The notes: a model not told the origin generated them from the letters alone. A stretch of 64,000 bases of DNA from Bacteroidetes bacterium UBA1935 (GCA_002337045.1 DDFF01000007.1:1-64000); one strand, 5' to 3'; positions 26,003-35,547 are shown, counted from the stretch's first letter. Made by a program: numbers and translations.

Positions 26003-27832
26003 ATGGCAAAAAAAGCTACACAACAAGCTGCAAAGCAATTAACTGACACACCCAAAGAAACTAACTACAACCTGCTGGTATGGATTATCATTGCCATCAC
26101 AGGCGTAGTATATTCGGGCTGCCTCAATAATGCTATACTGAACTTCGATGACTTGGAGTACTATAACATGTACCCCGAGGTTATCAACCTATCCCTGGCA
26201 AGTGTAAAGAAGATATTTACCAGCTATTACCTCATCATGTATCAGCCGCTGCCCGTGCTGACCTTTGCTATCAACTACGCCACCACAGGTATGGACCCTG
26301 TTCCAATACACTTGATGAATGTGGTGATGCACCTGATAAACATCTGGCTTGTTTTCAAATTCATCAGCGAGCTAACGGAGAAGAAAAATATAGCACTCAT
26401 AGTTGCATTCCTGTTTGCACTACACCCTATGAACGTAGAAGCCGTATCATGGATGTCTGCACGCAGCAGTAGTATGTATGTATTGTTCTACCTGTTGGCG
26501 CTTCGCAGCTACGTCAGGTATCACAAAACAAATTTCCAGACAAAGCACCTGATAATTGCCGCGCTATACTTTATAGTATCGCTTTTCAGCAAGGCACAGG
26601 CTGTCACGCTACCGGTACTGCTATTTGCTATAGACTATTACTACAGCCGCAAACTGAATGCAAAGCTGGTGCTGGAGAAAATTCCTTTTTTTGCTTTAAG
26701 TGTGGTATTTGGTCTGATAACTGTAATGGACAGCGACACACAGGGCAACCTGAAAGATGGCATGCTGATTTCTTACAATGCCATCGACTTGTTTTTCATG
26801 GTCTGCTATTCTTTTGCTTTCTATTTTGTAAAACTGATACTACCTGCCAACCTCTGTGGCATATATGTTTACCCACCTAAAACGGGGGGCTCTCTTCCAT
26901 GGGAATATTATGCATCGCCATTACTACTACTCGGCATATTATTCCTGCTATATCGCTTCCGTAAAAACAGGGCTGTAATATTTGGTGCGGCATTATTCTT
27001 CATCACAATCTCTATCAATATCCAGCTGATACCATCGCGTCTGTTCATCACAACAGACCGCTATGCATACTTCCCATATGTAGGCTTGTTCTTTATTGTA
27101 GGCTATATCTATAATCAGTTGCAACAAAACGAAGCACTGGCAAAGAAATACCTGCAAACCTTTGGCATAGTACTGGTTGCGGCAGGGCTTGTTTATTGCT
27201 ATGCTATATGGGAGCGCAACAAAACATGGAATAACGACTACATTTTCCTGACAGACATTATTGAAAAGAACGAACCTGTGCCATATATCTCGCGCGCCTA
27301 TGGCAACAGGGGCAACTATTTCCTGAACAATGGCATGATAAACGAAGCAATTGCGGATTTTACTTCGGCACTGAAAGTAAAACCCGATGACGGACAATCT
27401 TACTACAACAGGGCTATTACTTATGTAAAAGTAAGCCGTTGGCAGGAAGCATTAGCCGACCTCGATTCTTCAATAAAATATAATCCGAAGTTTGCCTTGT
27501 CATATTCCAACATCGCATTCATCAGGTACAATCTGAAAGATTACAATGGTGCGCTCGAAGCCGCCAATAAATGTATAACCATCAATCCGCAGTTGCCTGA
27601 AGTATATAATATTCGTGCAGCAGTATACTTCTCTATCAACAACCTGCCAGCAGCAGAAAAAGACCTAGACAAAGCGCTCAGCCTCAAAAAGGATTTCTCT
27701 GATGCTTACAAAAACAGAGGTATTCTGTATATGAATACCAACAGAAAAGCACAGGCATGCAGCGATTTCCAAAATGCCAAGCTATATGGCGACCAGACAG
27801 TAGACGGACTGATTAATACTACTTGCAAATAA
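26003..27832 (+). CDS. polytopic membrane protein with C-terminal TPRs (TMTC-like)
   Basis: A 609-aa protein. The first 420 residues form about ten hydrophobic segments, beginning with LLVWIIIAITGVVYSGCLNN and an acidic loop NAILNFDDLEYY, which resembles the first-loop acidic pair of GT-C fold glycosyltransferases. FALHPMNVEAVSWMSARSS is a motif shared with the TMTC/DUF1736 group of O-mannosyltransferases. The C-terminus (about 440-605) has at least four TPR units (YNRAITYVKVSRWQEALADLDSSI, and so on). It may glycosylate exported proteins using a lipid-linked sugar; the assignment to that activity is an inference. It ends at a strong bidirectional terminator. Confidence 0.7.
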   Translation: MAKKATQQAAKQLTDTPKETNYNLLVWIIIAITGVVYSGCLNNAILNFDDLEYYNMYPEVINLSLASVKKIFTSYYLIMYQPLPVLTFAINYATTGMDPVPIHLMNVVMHLINIWLVFKFISELTEKKNIALIVAFLFALHPMNVEAVSWMSARSSSMYVLFYLLALRSYVRYHKTNFQTKHLIIAALYFIVSLFSKAQAVTLPVLLFAIDYYYSRKLNAKLVLEKIPFFALSVVFGLITVMDSDTQGNLKDGMLISYNAIDLFFMVCYSFAFYFVKLILPANLCGIYVYPPKTGGSLPWEYYASPLLLLGILFLLYRFRKNRAVIFGAALFFITISINIQLIPSRLFITTDRYAYFPYVGLFFIVGYIYNQLQQNEALAKKYLQTFGIVLVAAGLVYCYAIWERNKTWNNDYIFLTDIIEKNEPVPYISRAYGNRGNYFLNNGMINEAIADFTSALKVKPDDGQSYYNRAITYVKVSRWQEALADLDSSIKYNPKFALSYSNIAFIRYNLKDYNGALEAANKCITINPQLPEVYNIRAAVYFSINNLPAAEKDLDKALSLKKDFSDAYKNRGILYMNTNRKAQACSDFQNAKLYGDQTVDGLINTTCK

Positions 27833-27833
27833 T

Positions 27834-27861
27834 AAAAAGGGTGGCAATTGCCACCCTTTTT
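27834..27861. terminator. bidirectional terminator after the TMTC-like gene
   Basis: A 28-bp perfect palindrome (arms 27834-27847 and 27848-27861) with GGGTGGCAA in the stem, flanked by A and T runs. It separates two convergent genes. Confidence 0.85.
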
Positions 27862-27876
27862 TATGCTTGTATCTTA

Positions 27877-29301
27877 TTACTTCTGTATCAATATCGTCTT
27901 TGTTATTTTATTTGCCCCCCCTTTCAGCACAACATGATATACACCATTCTGTAATTCCGAAATAGGAATAGAACGTGTGTATGATGCCTGCGCATGCTCA
28001 GCCATACGATACACTAACTGCCCCATATTGTTGGTTATTAACACTTCAAACGCCTGTGGTTTCGCCCATTGCATATTGATGTTTACTACAGTACTGGCAG
28101 GGTTAGGATAGACGTTAAGATTACCAACTGATGCTATGGCTAATTCTTTAACTCCAAGTGTGTACTCTTCATAATAATAGTTCCTTTTATAATCGTTAAC
28201 GGTGTATTCCCAGAAACCACCTGAATTCCATCTATCGCGTATTGCAGATGTACGTTGATTATAGCTGTTATATGCATACTGCGTACGCAAGTATTGTTTC
28301 CAACTGATGCTTGGTTTATCCCAGTTAAAATATAATTCCATCGTTACATTATTTGCAGCGTCAAGGCTATAATCTGTTTTATAACTGTTGATAAAAGCAG
28401 AGGTAGCACCATCCCAATATTGGGATGTTTCAGATATCAGAATGTTAGATGTGTTGTAAGTATATAATTTTTTATCGCTATTATCCCAAGATGTAGTACC
28501 TGCATTCCAGTTTTGTATTGTGTACGACTTTTTGTTCTTATTGACATCATATGTATATAGGTCCCTTTTTACATATACCCAAGCAGACGTTCCGCTATTC
28601 CAATTTTCTTGTGTTTTAAATACCATATTCAGATTGGCATCATACTGATGGAAATTACGCCTGTATTTATCCCACTTACTCGCACCCGAATTCCAGTTGT
28701 ATTCAATAATCTCGGTCAATGTTTTGTCAGAACTATTGTACACATACTCTCCCATCTTCGAGTTTTTCCAGGCTGTTGACCCTGCATCCCAAGTTTGCAA
28801 AAACATGGTATCTATTTCTCCGTCTGCATTATAAGAGAAGATGTATTTGACCGAATTCTTCCAACTACTTGTTGCATTATCCCAGTTTTGACTTATTGCT
28901 GTTTCCCGCAAATCTTTTCCTGCAACGGTGGTATAGGTATAATAGTTACCGGAAGAATTCTTCCAGCTACTTGTTGCATTATCCCACGTACGCGCAATAT
29001 ATGAGAGCATATTACTTTTGGTGTCAAACGTCTGCAACAATAGGTTCTTATTTCCCCATGTCATTGTAGCCGTGCTGTAAGTCATGTATACAGCAGTATC
29101 AGACTTCGGGGTAACGAGCGCATCACCTCCTCTGTCACCTGAATAAACATATCTCGTACTATCTGATGGTACAAACTTTGCACCATCATGTTCGTAATAA
29201 GAGGCACTCGTCATTCTTGAACCGGTTGCAGTCGTTTTTTGTGCCAATGCTTTGGTAATTAATACACTGCTCAACAACAGCAGGGGTAGAAGTTGTTTCA
29301 T
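27877..29301 (-). CDS. secreted T9SS protein with nine 31-residue Trp repeats
   Basis: A 474-aa exported protein. The signal peptide is MKQLLPLLLLSSVLITKALAQ. Residues 100-370 consist of nine repeats with a core W(D/N)xG(T/S)(S/T)xW(K/D)N. The first Trp of each falls at 106, 140, 171, 203, 234, 265, 296, 327 and 358, so most are exactly 31 apart. Between cores is a Y-x-Y-(D/N)-x-x-x-N strand-like segment. A T9SS type A sorting domain (LNVYPNPASTVVNI to KTILIQK) closes the protein. The repeats probably form a regular beta solenoid or propeller-like surface structure. Function unknown. It is monocistronic with its own -7 box. Confidence 0.82.
   Translation of the reverse strand: MKQLLPLLLLSSVLITKALAQKTTATGSRMTSASYYEHDGAKFVPSDSTRYVYSGDRGGDALVTPKSDTAVYMTYSTATMTWGNKNLLLQTFDTKSNMLSYIARTWDNATSSWKNSSGNYYTYTTVAGKDLRETAISQNWDNATSSWKNSVKYIFSYNADGEIDTMFLQTWDAGSTAWKNSKMGEYVYNSSDKTLTEIIEYNWNSGASKWDKYRRNFHQYDANLNMVFKTQENWNSGTSAWVYVKRDLYTYDVNKNKKSYTIQNWNAGTTSWDNSDKKLYTYNTSNILISETSQYWDGATSAFINSYKTDYSLDAANNVTMELYFNWDKPSISWKQYLRTQYAYNSYNQRTSAIRDRWNSGGFWEYTVNDYKRNYYYEEYTLGVKELAIASVGNLNVYPNPASTVVNINMQWAKPQAFEVLITNNMGQLVYRMAEHAQASYTRSIPISELQNGVYHVVLKGGANKITKTILIQK
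28192..29004 (-). repeat. tandem 93-bp (31-codon) coding repeats
   Basis: Nine tandem units encode the Trp repeats of the T9SS protein. Some remain very close at DNA level, for instance the segments around 28856-28890 and 28958-28992, which share a long stretch with only single changes. The others have diverged to amino-acid-level similarity. Confidence 0.75.
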
Positions 29302-29321
29302 ATTATATTCGGTTTAAGCCA

Positions 29322-29329
29322 CAAATATA
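29322..29329 (-). promoter_or_regulatory. -7 promoter box for the Trp-repeat T9SS gene
   Basis: On the minus strand this reads TATATTTG, an exact TAnnTTTG match 20 bp before the ATG at 29301. No clear -33 element was found in the A/T-rich upstream region. Confidence 0.4.
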
Positions 29330-29409
29330 AAACAATAAAACATATATACATTATTCAAGTATTGTCATAGCATTAAAGCAAATAGTAAGTAGTTATTACC
29401 TTTACCGTT

Positions 29410-30228
29410 ATGATTTTATACGACAGGATACAACAAACAGCATCATATATCAGGCAACAAACCAATGCACAACCCACAATAGGCATCATTCTGGGCAGTG
29501 GCCTCGGCGGATTGGTAGATGCCATGCAGGTAACAAAAGAGATTTCTTATAAAGATATTCCCGACTTTCCGCAAAGCACTGTAGAAGGGCATGCAGGCAA
29601 TATGTTGTTTGGCACATTGGGCGGCAAAGAGGTTGTGATGATGGCTGGCCGCTTCCATTATTATGAAGGCTACACGATGGAGGATGTAACTTTTCCTGTT
29701 CGTGTAATGAAGGCATTGGGCGTTGAAACCTTGTTCTTAAGCAATGCTGCCGGTGGTATGAATGCGTCTTTCAAAGTAGGTGATATCATGCTCATAAACG
29801 ACCATATCAACCTGTTTCCTGAGCACCCGCTTCGCGGGTCAAATGATGAACGCCTCGGCACACGCTTTCCTGATATGAGCGAACCTTACGACCATAAGCT
29901 GCTCGCAATGGCTAAAGAAGTAGCCACATCTCAAAAGCTGGATGTAAAAGAAGGCACCTATATAGGCCTGCAGGGTCCTACCTTCGAAACCCCTGCCGAA
30001 TATAAATGGCTGCATGTAATAGGCGGCGATGCAGTTGGTATGAGTACAGTACCTGAAAACATAGTTGCCAAACACGGTGGCATGCGCGTATTTGCGGCAA
30101 GTATTATCACAGACTTGGGGGTGCCGGGCATCGTACACAAAGTATCGCACGAAGAGGTATTGGCAGCTGCCAATGCAGCCGCACCGAAACTGGCTGCACT
30201 GGTTGCGGGTATTATTCAAAAAATGTAG
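29410..30228 (+). CDS. punA: purine-nucleoside phosphorylase
   Basis: A 272-aa enzyme of the trimeric PNP class that splits inosine or guanosine with phosphate to base and ribose-1-phosphate. Family signatures are GIILGSGLGGL at the N-terminus (phosphate loop), MAGRFHYYEGYTMEDVTFPVRV, LSNAAGGMNASFKVGDIMLINDHIN and GLQGPTFETPAEYKW, with the purine-contacting Glu, and VGMSTVPENIVAKHGGMRV. Length matches the roughly 270-280-aa family norm. ATG start with the near-consensus TACCTTTA about 6 bp upstream. The porin gene follows 41 bp later but has its own -7 box. Confidence 0.94.
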   Translation: MILYDRIQQTASYIRQQTNAQPTIGIILGSGLGGLVDAMQVTKEISYKDIPDFPQSTVEGHAGNMLFGTLGGKEVVMMAGRFHYYEGYTMEDVTFPVRVMKALGVETLFLSNAAGGMNASFKVGDIMLINDHINLFPEHPLRGSNDERLGTRFPDMSEPYDHKLLAMAKEVATSQKLDVKEGTYIGLQGPTFETPAEYKWLHVIGGDAVGMSTVPENIVAKHGGMRVFAASIITDLGVPGIVHKVSHEEVLAAANAAAPKLAALVAGIIQKM

Positions 30229-30241
30229 GTACTAATTCTGT

Positions 30242-30249
30242 TATCTTTG
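30242..30249 (+). promoter_or_regulatory. -7 promoter box TATCTTTG before the porin gene
   Basis: An exact TAnnTTTG match in the 41-bp gap after the phosphorylase gene, 20 bp before the TTG start codon of the porin. It suggests independent transcription. No -33 TTTG at the right spacing. Confidence 0.4.
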
Positions 30250-30269
30250 CGAAGTTTTATAGCTCCTTT

Positions 30270-32273
30270 TTGAAGAACCATATATATATACGAATAGTTG
30301 TATTGTTTTTTGTCCTCTGGGCATCAACCAATTTCAATGGCTATGCCCAGATTCAGCCTCCCGGCCAGGGACGCTCTGTTTTCGACCAGAATAAGAAAGA
30401 CAGTACCCAGTTTGGCAAAACCAATACTACCGACTGGAAAGATGAGAGCTATCGCCTTTTCTACAGAAAGCTACATTCAGACAAAGTATTTCTTCAGGAT
30501 TCTTCTATCAGCACCATTCATCGCAGGTTAGTCAATTTTCCTTACAGAGACCTTGGCAATAATGGCAGTGCCGTACGCAATCTGCTCTTTACTGCCGAAG
30601 ACCGCACAGGGCCAAGTTTTGGCTATCGTGTATACGATGTTTACAGATACGATGTTGACAGCCTGAACTATTACAATACCAATCGCCCCTATTCTGTCTT
30701 CGGGTATCAGTTGGGCAGCAAGCAAGAGCAGATGGCATCGCTTATGCACACACAAAACATCAAACCCAACTGGAATTTTGCAGTAGGCTATCGTAAAATA
30801 AACGCTCCCGGCCATTATAATATACAACGTACCAATAACGATATGGCGTACCTGAGTACGCATTATCAAAGTAAGAAACTGCACTACGAATTGTATGGCG
30901 GTGTTGTATATAATAAAATGCAACAGGATGAAAACGGTGGAATAGTTGACGAAAAGCAACTAGACAGCAGTGCATACAACGACAGGCGTACGGTGCGCGT
31001 AGGTTTTCAGAACGATGCTTTTGGCAATACTGCTAACATACGCCGCTCCTCTGTATCAAATATGCTGCGCGACTATTCAGTAATGTTGCAGCATGGCTAT
31101 ACTTGGGGCAAAACAGATACGGTATACAATGCAGATAGTACAAAATTCAGCCTTTCACTTACACCGCGTTTCAGCATCACACATCGCATAGAAGTAAGTG
31201 GCGAAAGGCATTTATATAAAGACCTTGCTGCAGATTCAGCACGTTACAGTCAGTTCTTCAAGCGTAGCCTCAAGTCTACCGACTCTATATTCAGCCGTCA
31301 GGAATGGGCGTTTATTGACAACCGTTTTATGCTGAATGGCTTTATTGGCAAGCAGGAAAATCAATTGCAGTTCAGCGCAGGGCTTGGTATCCGTACAGAT
31401 AATTTCAGCAGCACATACCTTGTCAGTACCAGCAAAGACAAGCAGTTGCACAACTATGTAATAGCATCACTCAAAAAAGAAGCCTTGCTTTCCGGTAAAT
31501 GGTTTTATGAAGCGCATTTACTGAGTTATGTAACGGGAAATACAGCCGGCTCTTCAGCCATCAATGCTTTGCTAGGCAAGGATATGGGCAAATGGGGAAG
31601 CCTGTCTGTCGGAGCATCTCAAAACATCAACGCAGCACCATACAATTATACAACATACTACAACCAATACGACACCATTCTTACCTCTTTCAATAAAGAA
31701 AGTGTATCGCAAATAAACGGCCAATGGGCTATAGATCGTTGGAATCTTAGTGTAGGTGCCAGGGACTATATCATCAGCAACTATATTTATCTCAATAACC
31801 TGCAATTGCCCTCACAATATGCCAATACATTCAACATTGCACAGATTTGGCTGAGAAAGGAATTCTGCATAGGCGCATGGATATTGGATAATGAAATCAT
31901 TTATCAGCAAACAGATGCTACAGCACCTGTCAATGTTCCTCAACTGCTTGGCAGGCACAGGTTGGGTATTGAGAAATACATCTTTAAAAAATCGATGCTG
32001 GCAGCTACAGGCTTTGAAGCTCGCTACCATAGCGCATACACACCTGCCGGTTACAGCACATACTTCAATCGCTTCTATTATCAGAATACATATACTGCTG
32101 CAAACACTCCTGAGCTGAGCTATTACTTCAATTTCAAAGTAAAACGTTTCCGTGCCTACCTGATGGCCGACCAATTGCAGCAGCTATTCAGCCGCAATAC
32201 AATTATTGCCCCGGGCTATGCTGCACAAAATTTCATGATACGTTTTGGCTTCAATTGGGCGATGATAAATTAA
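30270..32273 (+). CDS. putative outer-membrane porin (Porin_10 type)
   Basis: A 667-aa predicted beta-barrel. It has a signal peptide (MKNHIYIRIVVLFFVLWAS, cleavage near YAQ), a Gln/Pro-rich linker, and then alternating strands with many aromatic ends, e.g. NWNFAVGYRKINAPGHYNIQR and LHYELYGGVVYNK, finishing in FMIRFGFNWAMIN. Final strands of outer-membrane barrels often end in an aromatic; here Trp is close to but not at the end. This fits the 'putative porin' family (Porin_10) of Bacteroidota. The start is TTG at 30270-30272; no ATG gives an intact signal peptide. Confidence 0.78.
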   Translation: MKNHIYIRIVVLFFVLWASTNFNGYAQIQPPGQGRSVFDQNKKDSTQFGKTNTTDWKDESYRLFYRKLHSDKVFLQDSSISTIHRRLVNFPYRDLGNNGSAVRNLLFTAEDRTGPSFGYRVYDVYRYDVDSLNYYNTNRPYSVFGYQLGSKQEQMASLMHTQNIKPNWNFAVGYRKINAPGHYNIQRTNNDMAYLSTHYQSKKLHYELYGGVVYNKMQQDENGGIVDEKQLDSSAYNDRRTVRVGFQNDAFGNTANIRRSSVSNMLRDYSVMLQHGYTWGKTDTVYNADSTKFSLSLTPRFSITHRIEVSGERHLYKDLAADSARYSQFFKRSLKSTDSIFSRQEWAFIDNRFMLNGFIGKQENQLQFSAGLGIRTDNFSSTYLVSTSKDKQLHNYVIASLKKEALLSGKWFYEAHLLSYVTGNTAGSSAINALLGKDMGKWGSLSVGASQNINAAPYNYTTYYNQYDTILTSFNKESVSQINGQWAIDRWNLSVGARDYIISNYIYLNNLQLPSQYANTFNIAQIWLRKEFCIGAWILDNEIIYQQTDATAPVNVPQLLGRHRLGIEKYIFKKSMLAATGFEARYHSAYTPAGYSTYFNRFYYQNTYTAANTPELSYYFNFKVKRFRAYLMADQLQQLFSRNTIIAPGYAAQNFMIRFGFNWAMIN

Positions 32274-32408
32274 CAGTTTTCTCCATATACCGAAAATCTA
32301 TACTCTATTAGCAAAAACAGGCGTTCCCCATTTTAAGATTCCCCTAATTACCGTTAACTTTACGCCCTATCTTATTATAGAATTTCTGCAAAAACAGACG
32401 GTTTTACG

Positions 32409-35165
32409 ATGAAAGATTTTTCGTACGTGATGAGTTCACACCCTTCTTACATAGAGTCTATGTACAATGACTATGTAAAAGATTCTACAACTGTAGACCC
32501 TGAGTGGAAGAAGTTTTTTGAAGGCTTCGACTTTGCCGTGTCAAAAGGCAATGGTAATGGCGGTGCTGCTGTTGCTACCATCACAATCGATAAAACACCT
32601 GTCAGCAACGAACAGGTATCTAAAGAATTGAGCGTTTACCGCCTCATCCGCAGCTATTGGAAGCGTGGACACCTGGTAGCAACAACCAATCCTATTCGTC
32701 CTCGTAAAGACCGTAAACCATTTCTGGCACTGTCAGACTTTGGCCTGTCTGATGCTGACCTGAATACAGAATTTCATTCGGGTACATTCGCAGGTTTGGG
32801 CAAAGCCAAATTGAGCGATATCATAGCACGCCTAAAAAAACTCTATGCAGGCAATGTTGGTATAGAGTACACATACATCAACAATTACGATACCTGCATG
32901 TGGGTACAAGATGCCTACGAAAAAATGCAGGAACAGGAATTGACGTTGACTGAAAAGAAACGCATTCTTGAAAAACTGAACGAAGGTGTAATTTTCGAGA
33001 AATTCCTGCACACCAAATACATCGGCCAGAAACGCTTCAGCCTTGAAGGTGGCGAAAGTACTATACCTGCTTTAGATACTATTATTAACAGTGCTGCCAA
33101 CAGCGGCGTGAAGGAAGTAGTAATAGGTATGGCACACCGTGGCCGCCTCAATGTATTGACAAATACACTGCGCAAAACATACGAACAGGTATTCTCTGAG
33201 TTCGAAGGCAATATGCCTCCTGATACTACCATGGGTAGCGGCGACGTGAAATACCACCTCGGTTTCCGCAGCAATATTCAAACACCTGATGGTAAAGAAA
33301 TCAATGTACAACTGACACCCAATCCTTCGCACCTTGAAGTGGTTGACCCTGTTGTTGCAGGTTTTTCTCGCGCAAAAGCAGATATACTTTATAATAGCGC
33401 ATACGACGAAGTATTGCCAATTTTGATACATGGCGATAGTGCAGTTGCAGGTCAGGGTGTTGTTTACGAACTGTTGCAGATGAGCAAACTGCCAGGTTAC
33501 AAAACAGGCGGTACCATCCACTTCGTTATCAACAACCAGATAGGTTTTACAACAGACTTTGATGAGGCTCGCTCTGCAGACTACTGTACTAGCGTGGCAT
33601 CAATGGTACAGGCTCCGGTACTGCACGTTAATGGTGATGATCCTGAAGCAGTGGTAAAAGCTGCGAAACTGGCGGTAATGTATCGTCAGCAGTTCAATCA
33701 GGATATCTTCATCGATATGGTATGCTATCGTAAGCATGGCCACAACGAGGGCGATGATCCTAGTTTCACACAACCGCAACTGTACGATCTGATTAAGAAA
33801 CATCAGAACCCACGCGAAGTATATACAGAATACCTGTTGAAAAACGGTACACCTGATGCACAGGATCTTGCAAAGGAAATGGAAAAACGTTTCTGGGACG
33901 ACCTGCAACAAAGGCTTGACGAGGTAAAACAAAAAACTGTTCCTTACCAGATGCAGGCACCAGAAAAAGCATGGTCAGAACTGCGCCGCTCTACTTTCGA
34001 AGACTTTGACAAATCGCCTGAAACAGGCATCAGCAAAGAACGCGTAGAGCAACTGTTCAATGCTTTGATGAATATTCCTGCAGACTTCAAACCGCTGCGT
34101 AAGATTCAGAAGTTGATAGAAGAGAAAGTAAAACTGTATCAGGAAAAAGGACAGCTCGACTGGTCAACAGGCGAACTGTTGGCCTATGCGAGTTTACTGA
34201 CAGATGGCACACCTGTTCGCCTTAGTGGTCAGGACGTAGAGCGTGGTACATTCTCTCACCGTCATGCAGTACTGCACGATGAATCAACAAATGCAGAATA
34301 CAGCCGCCTTAGCAAACTGAGCGACAGTCAGGCTCATTTCCAGATATACAATTCACTGCTGAGTGAATTTGCAGTATTGGGCTTTGAGTATGGTTATTCT
34401 ATAGCCAATCCGAACGCACTTACTATATGGGAGGCACAGTTTGGCGACTTCGCAAACGGCGCACAAACAGTAATAGACCAATACATAGCATCTGCAGAAA
34501 CTAAATGGCAGAAAATGAGCGGCCTTGTTATGCTGCTGCCACACGGTTACGAAGGCCAGGGGCCTGAACACTCTTCAGCGCGTTTGGAACGCTTCCTGCA
34601 ATTGTGTGCTGAAAATAACATGATCGTTACCAACATTACAACTGCTGCCAACTTGTTCCACATGTTCCGCCGACAGTTGAAATGGGATTTCCGCAAACCA
34701 CTTATCAACTTCTCTCCTAAAGCAAACCTGCGCCACGTACGTGCATACTCCGCTATAGAAGACTTCACAACAGGTGGCTTTAAGGAAGTGATAGACGATG
34801 CAAACATCAAAACAGCCAGCAAAGTAAAACGTGTAGTGCTTTGTAGCGGTAAAGTATACTTCGACCTGAGCGAAAAACAAATGGCTGATAACAGGCAAGA
34901 TGTTGCCATCGTTCGTCTGGAGCAGATATATCCTTTCCCTGCTAAACAACTGGCAGAACTGCGTGCTAAATACAAGAAAGCAGAATGGGTTTGGCTGCAG
35001 GAAGAACCATACAACATGGGCGCACTCGGCTTCCTGAAAATGCAGGAAGAAGAAGCAGTGACTAAATACTTCAGCCGTCCTGCAGGTGCAGCAAGTGCAA
35101 CAGGCTACAGCAAAATGCACGCTAAAGAGCAACAAGCACTGATAGACAAAGCATTCGACATTTAA
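32409..35165 (+). CDS. sucA: 2-oxoglutarate dehydrogenase E1 component
   Basis: A 918-aa thiamine-diphosphate enzyme that decarboxylates 2-oxoglutarate and hands succinyl to the E2 lipoyl domain. It starts with the short SSHPSYIESMYNDYVKDS segment that docks E2. The catalytic region follows: GMAHRGRLNVLTN, HLGFRSN, the LTPNPSHLEVVDPVV segment, HGDSAVAGQGVVYE and a ThDP motif with GDDPE and HNEGDDPSFTQP. The C-terminal transketolase-like part has LLPHGYEGQGPEHSSARLERFLQLCAENN. Full-length E1, but no sucB follows: a terminator and then an unrelated operon come next. Confidence 0.95.
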   Translation: MKDFSYVMSSHPSYIESMYNDYVKDSTTVDPEWKKFFEGFDFAVSKGNGNGGAAVATITIDKTPVSNEQVSKELSVYRLIRSYWKRGHLVATTNPIRPRKDRKPFLALSDFGLSDADLNTEFHSGTFAGLGKAKLSDIIARLKKLYAGNVGIEYTYINNYDTCMWVQDAYEKMQEQELTLTEKKRILEKLNEGVIFEKFLHTKYIGQKRFSLEGGESTIPALDTIINSAANSGVKEVVIGMAHRGRLNVLTNTLRKTYEQVFSEFEGNMPPDTTMGSGDVKYHLGFRSNIQTPDGKEINVQLTPNPSHLEVVDPVVAGFSRAKADILYNSAYDEVLPILIHGDSAVAGQGVVYELLQMSKLPGYKTGGTIHFVINNQIGFTTDFDEARSADYCTSVASMVQAPVLHVNGDDPEAVVKAAKLAVMYRQQFNQDIFIDMVCYRKHGHNEGDDPSFTQPQLYDLIKKHQNPREVYTEYLLKNGTPDAQDLAKEMEKRFWDDLQQRLDEVKQKTVPYQMQAPEKAWSELRRSTFEDFDKSPETGISKERVEQLFNALMNIPADFKPLRKIQKLIEEKVKLYQEKGQLDWSTGELLAYASLLTDGTPVRLSGQDVERGTFSHRHAVLHDESTNAEYSRLSKLSDSQAHFQIYNSLLSEFAVLGFEYGYSIANPNALTIWEAQFGDFANGAQTVIDQYIASAETKWQKMSGLVMLLPHGYEGQGPEHSSARLERFLQLCAENNMIVTNITTAANLFHMFRRQLKWDFRKPLINFSPKANLRHVRAYSAIEDFTTGGFKEVIDDANIKTASKVKRVVLCSGKVYFDLSEKQMADNRQDVAIVRLEQIYPFPAKQLAELRAKYKKAEWVWLQEEPYNMGALGFLKMQEEEAVTKYFSRPAGAASATGYSKMHAKEQQALIDKAFDI

Positions 35166-35188
35166 AGAAAAACAATTATACAACACAC

Positions 35189-35214
35189 AAAACAGGGCTA
35201 ATTAGCCCTGTTTT
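35189..35214 (+). terminator. terminator of the 2-oxoglutarate dehydrogenase E1 gene
   Basis: Perfect 12-bp arms (35189-35200 and 35203-35214) with GGGCTA at the top, followed by TTTTTGTTTTAATT. It lies 23 bp after the stop and separates E1 from the ACP operon. Confidence 0.85.
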
Positions 35215-35250
35215 TGTTTTAATTCTACTAGTAATAAGGCGCTTTTATAT

Positions 35251-35258
35251 TATTTTTG
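35251..35258 (+). promoter_or_regulatory. -7 promoter box TATTTTTG before the ACP operon
   Basis: An exact TAnnTTTG match 19 bp before the ACP start codon. With the terminator upstream, it marks the start of the three-gene unit. No -33 TTTG at the ideal spacing. Confidence 0.45.
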
Positions 35259-35277
35259 CCGCACACCTGATATTGAT

Positions 35278-35535
35278 ATGGAAGACTTGAAATTAACGCT
35301 TAAGCAACAAATCATCGAATCGCTGAACCTGCAAGGCATGACACCTGCGGATATTGATGATAACGCCCCTTTGTTTGGCGATGGTCTGGGACTGGACAGC
35401 ATCGACTCTCTGGAGCTGATGGTATTGCTGGAGCGTAACTACGGCATCAAAATTGAAGACGCACGCGAAGGCCGTAAAGTGCTGGAATCTGTAGCTTCCA
35501 TGGCTGCATACATCGAGCAAAATCGCAAAATATAA
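35278..35535 (+). CDS. acyl carrier protein of the KS operon
   Basis: An 85-aa ACP. The phosphopantetheine attachment Ser is S41 in GLGLDSIDSLELM, a D-S-I form of the usual D-S-L motif. It differs from a housekeeping AcpP in its longer, less acidic helix I and in being paired with two ketoacyl synthase genes and not with fabF of the fatty-acid operon. Such ACPs, of the flexirubin or aryl-polyene kind, carry the growing chain of specialised polyketide-like pathways. Only 12 bp separate it from the KS gene. Confidence 0.85.
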   Translation: MEDLKLTLKQQIIESLNLQGMTPADIDDNAPLFGDGLGLDSIDSLELMVLLERNYGIKIEDAREGRKVLESVASMAAYIEQNRKI

Positions 35536-35547
35536 CAGCCGCACCGC

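Noticed and set aside
34575..35186. 203-codon open frame on the minus strand
   Set aside because: Antisense to the well-supported E1 gene, Cys/Phe-rich, with no motif.
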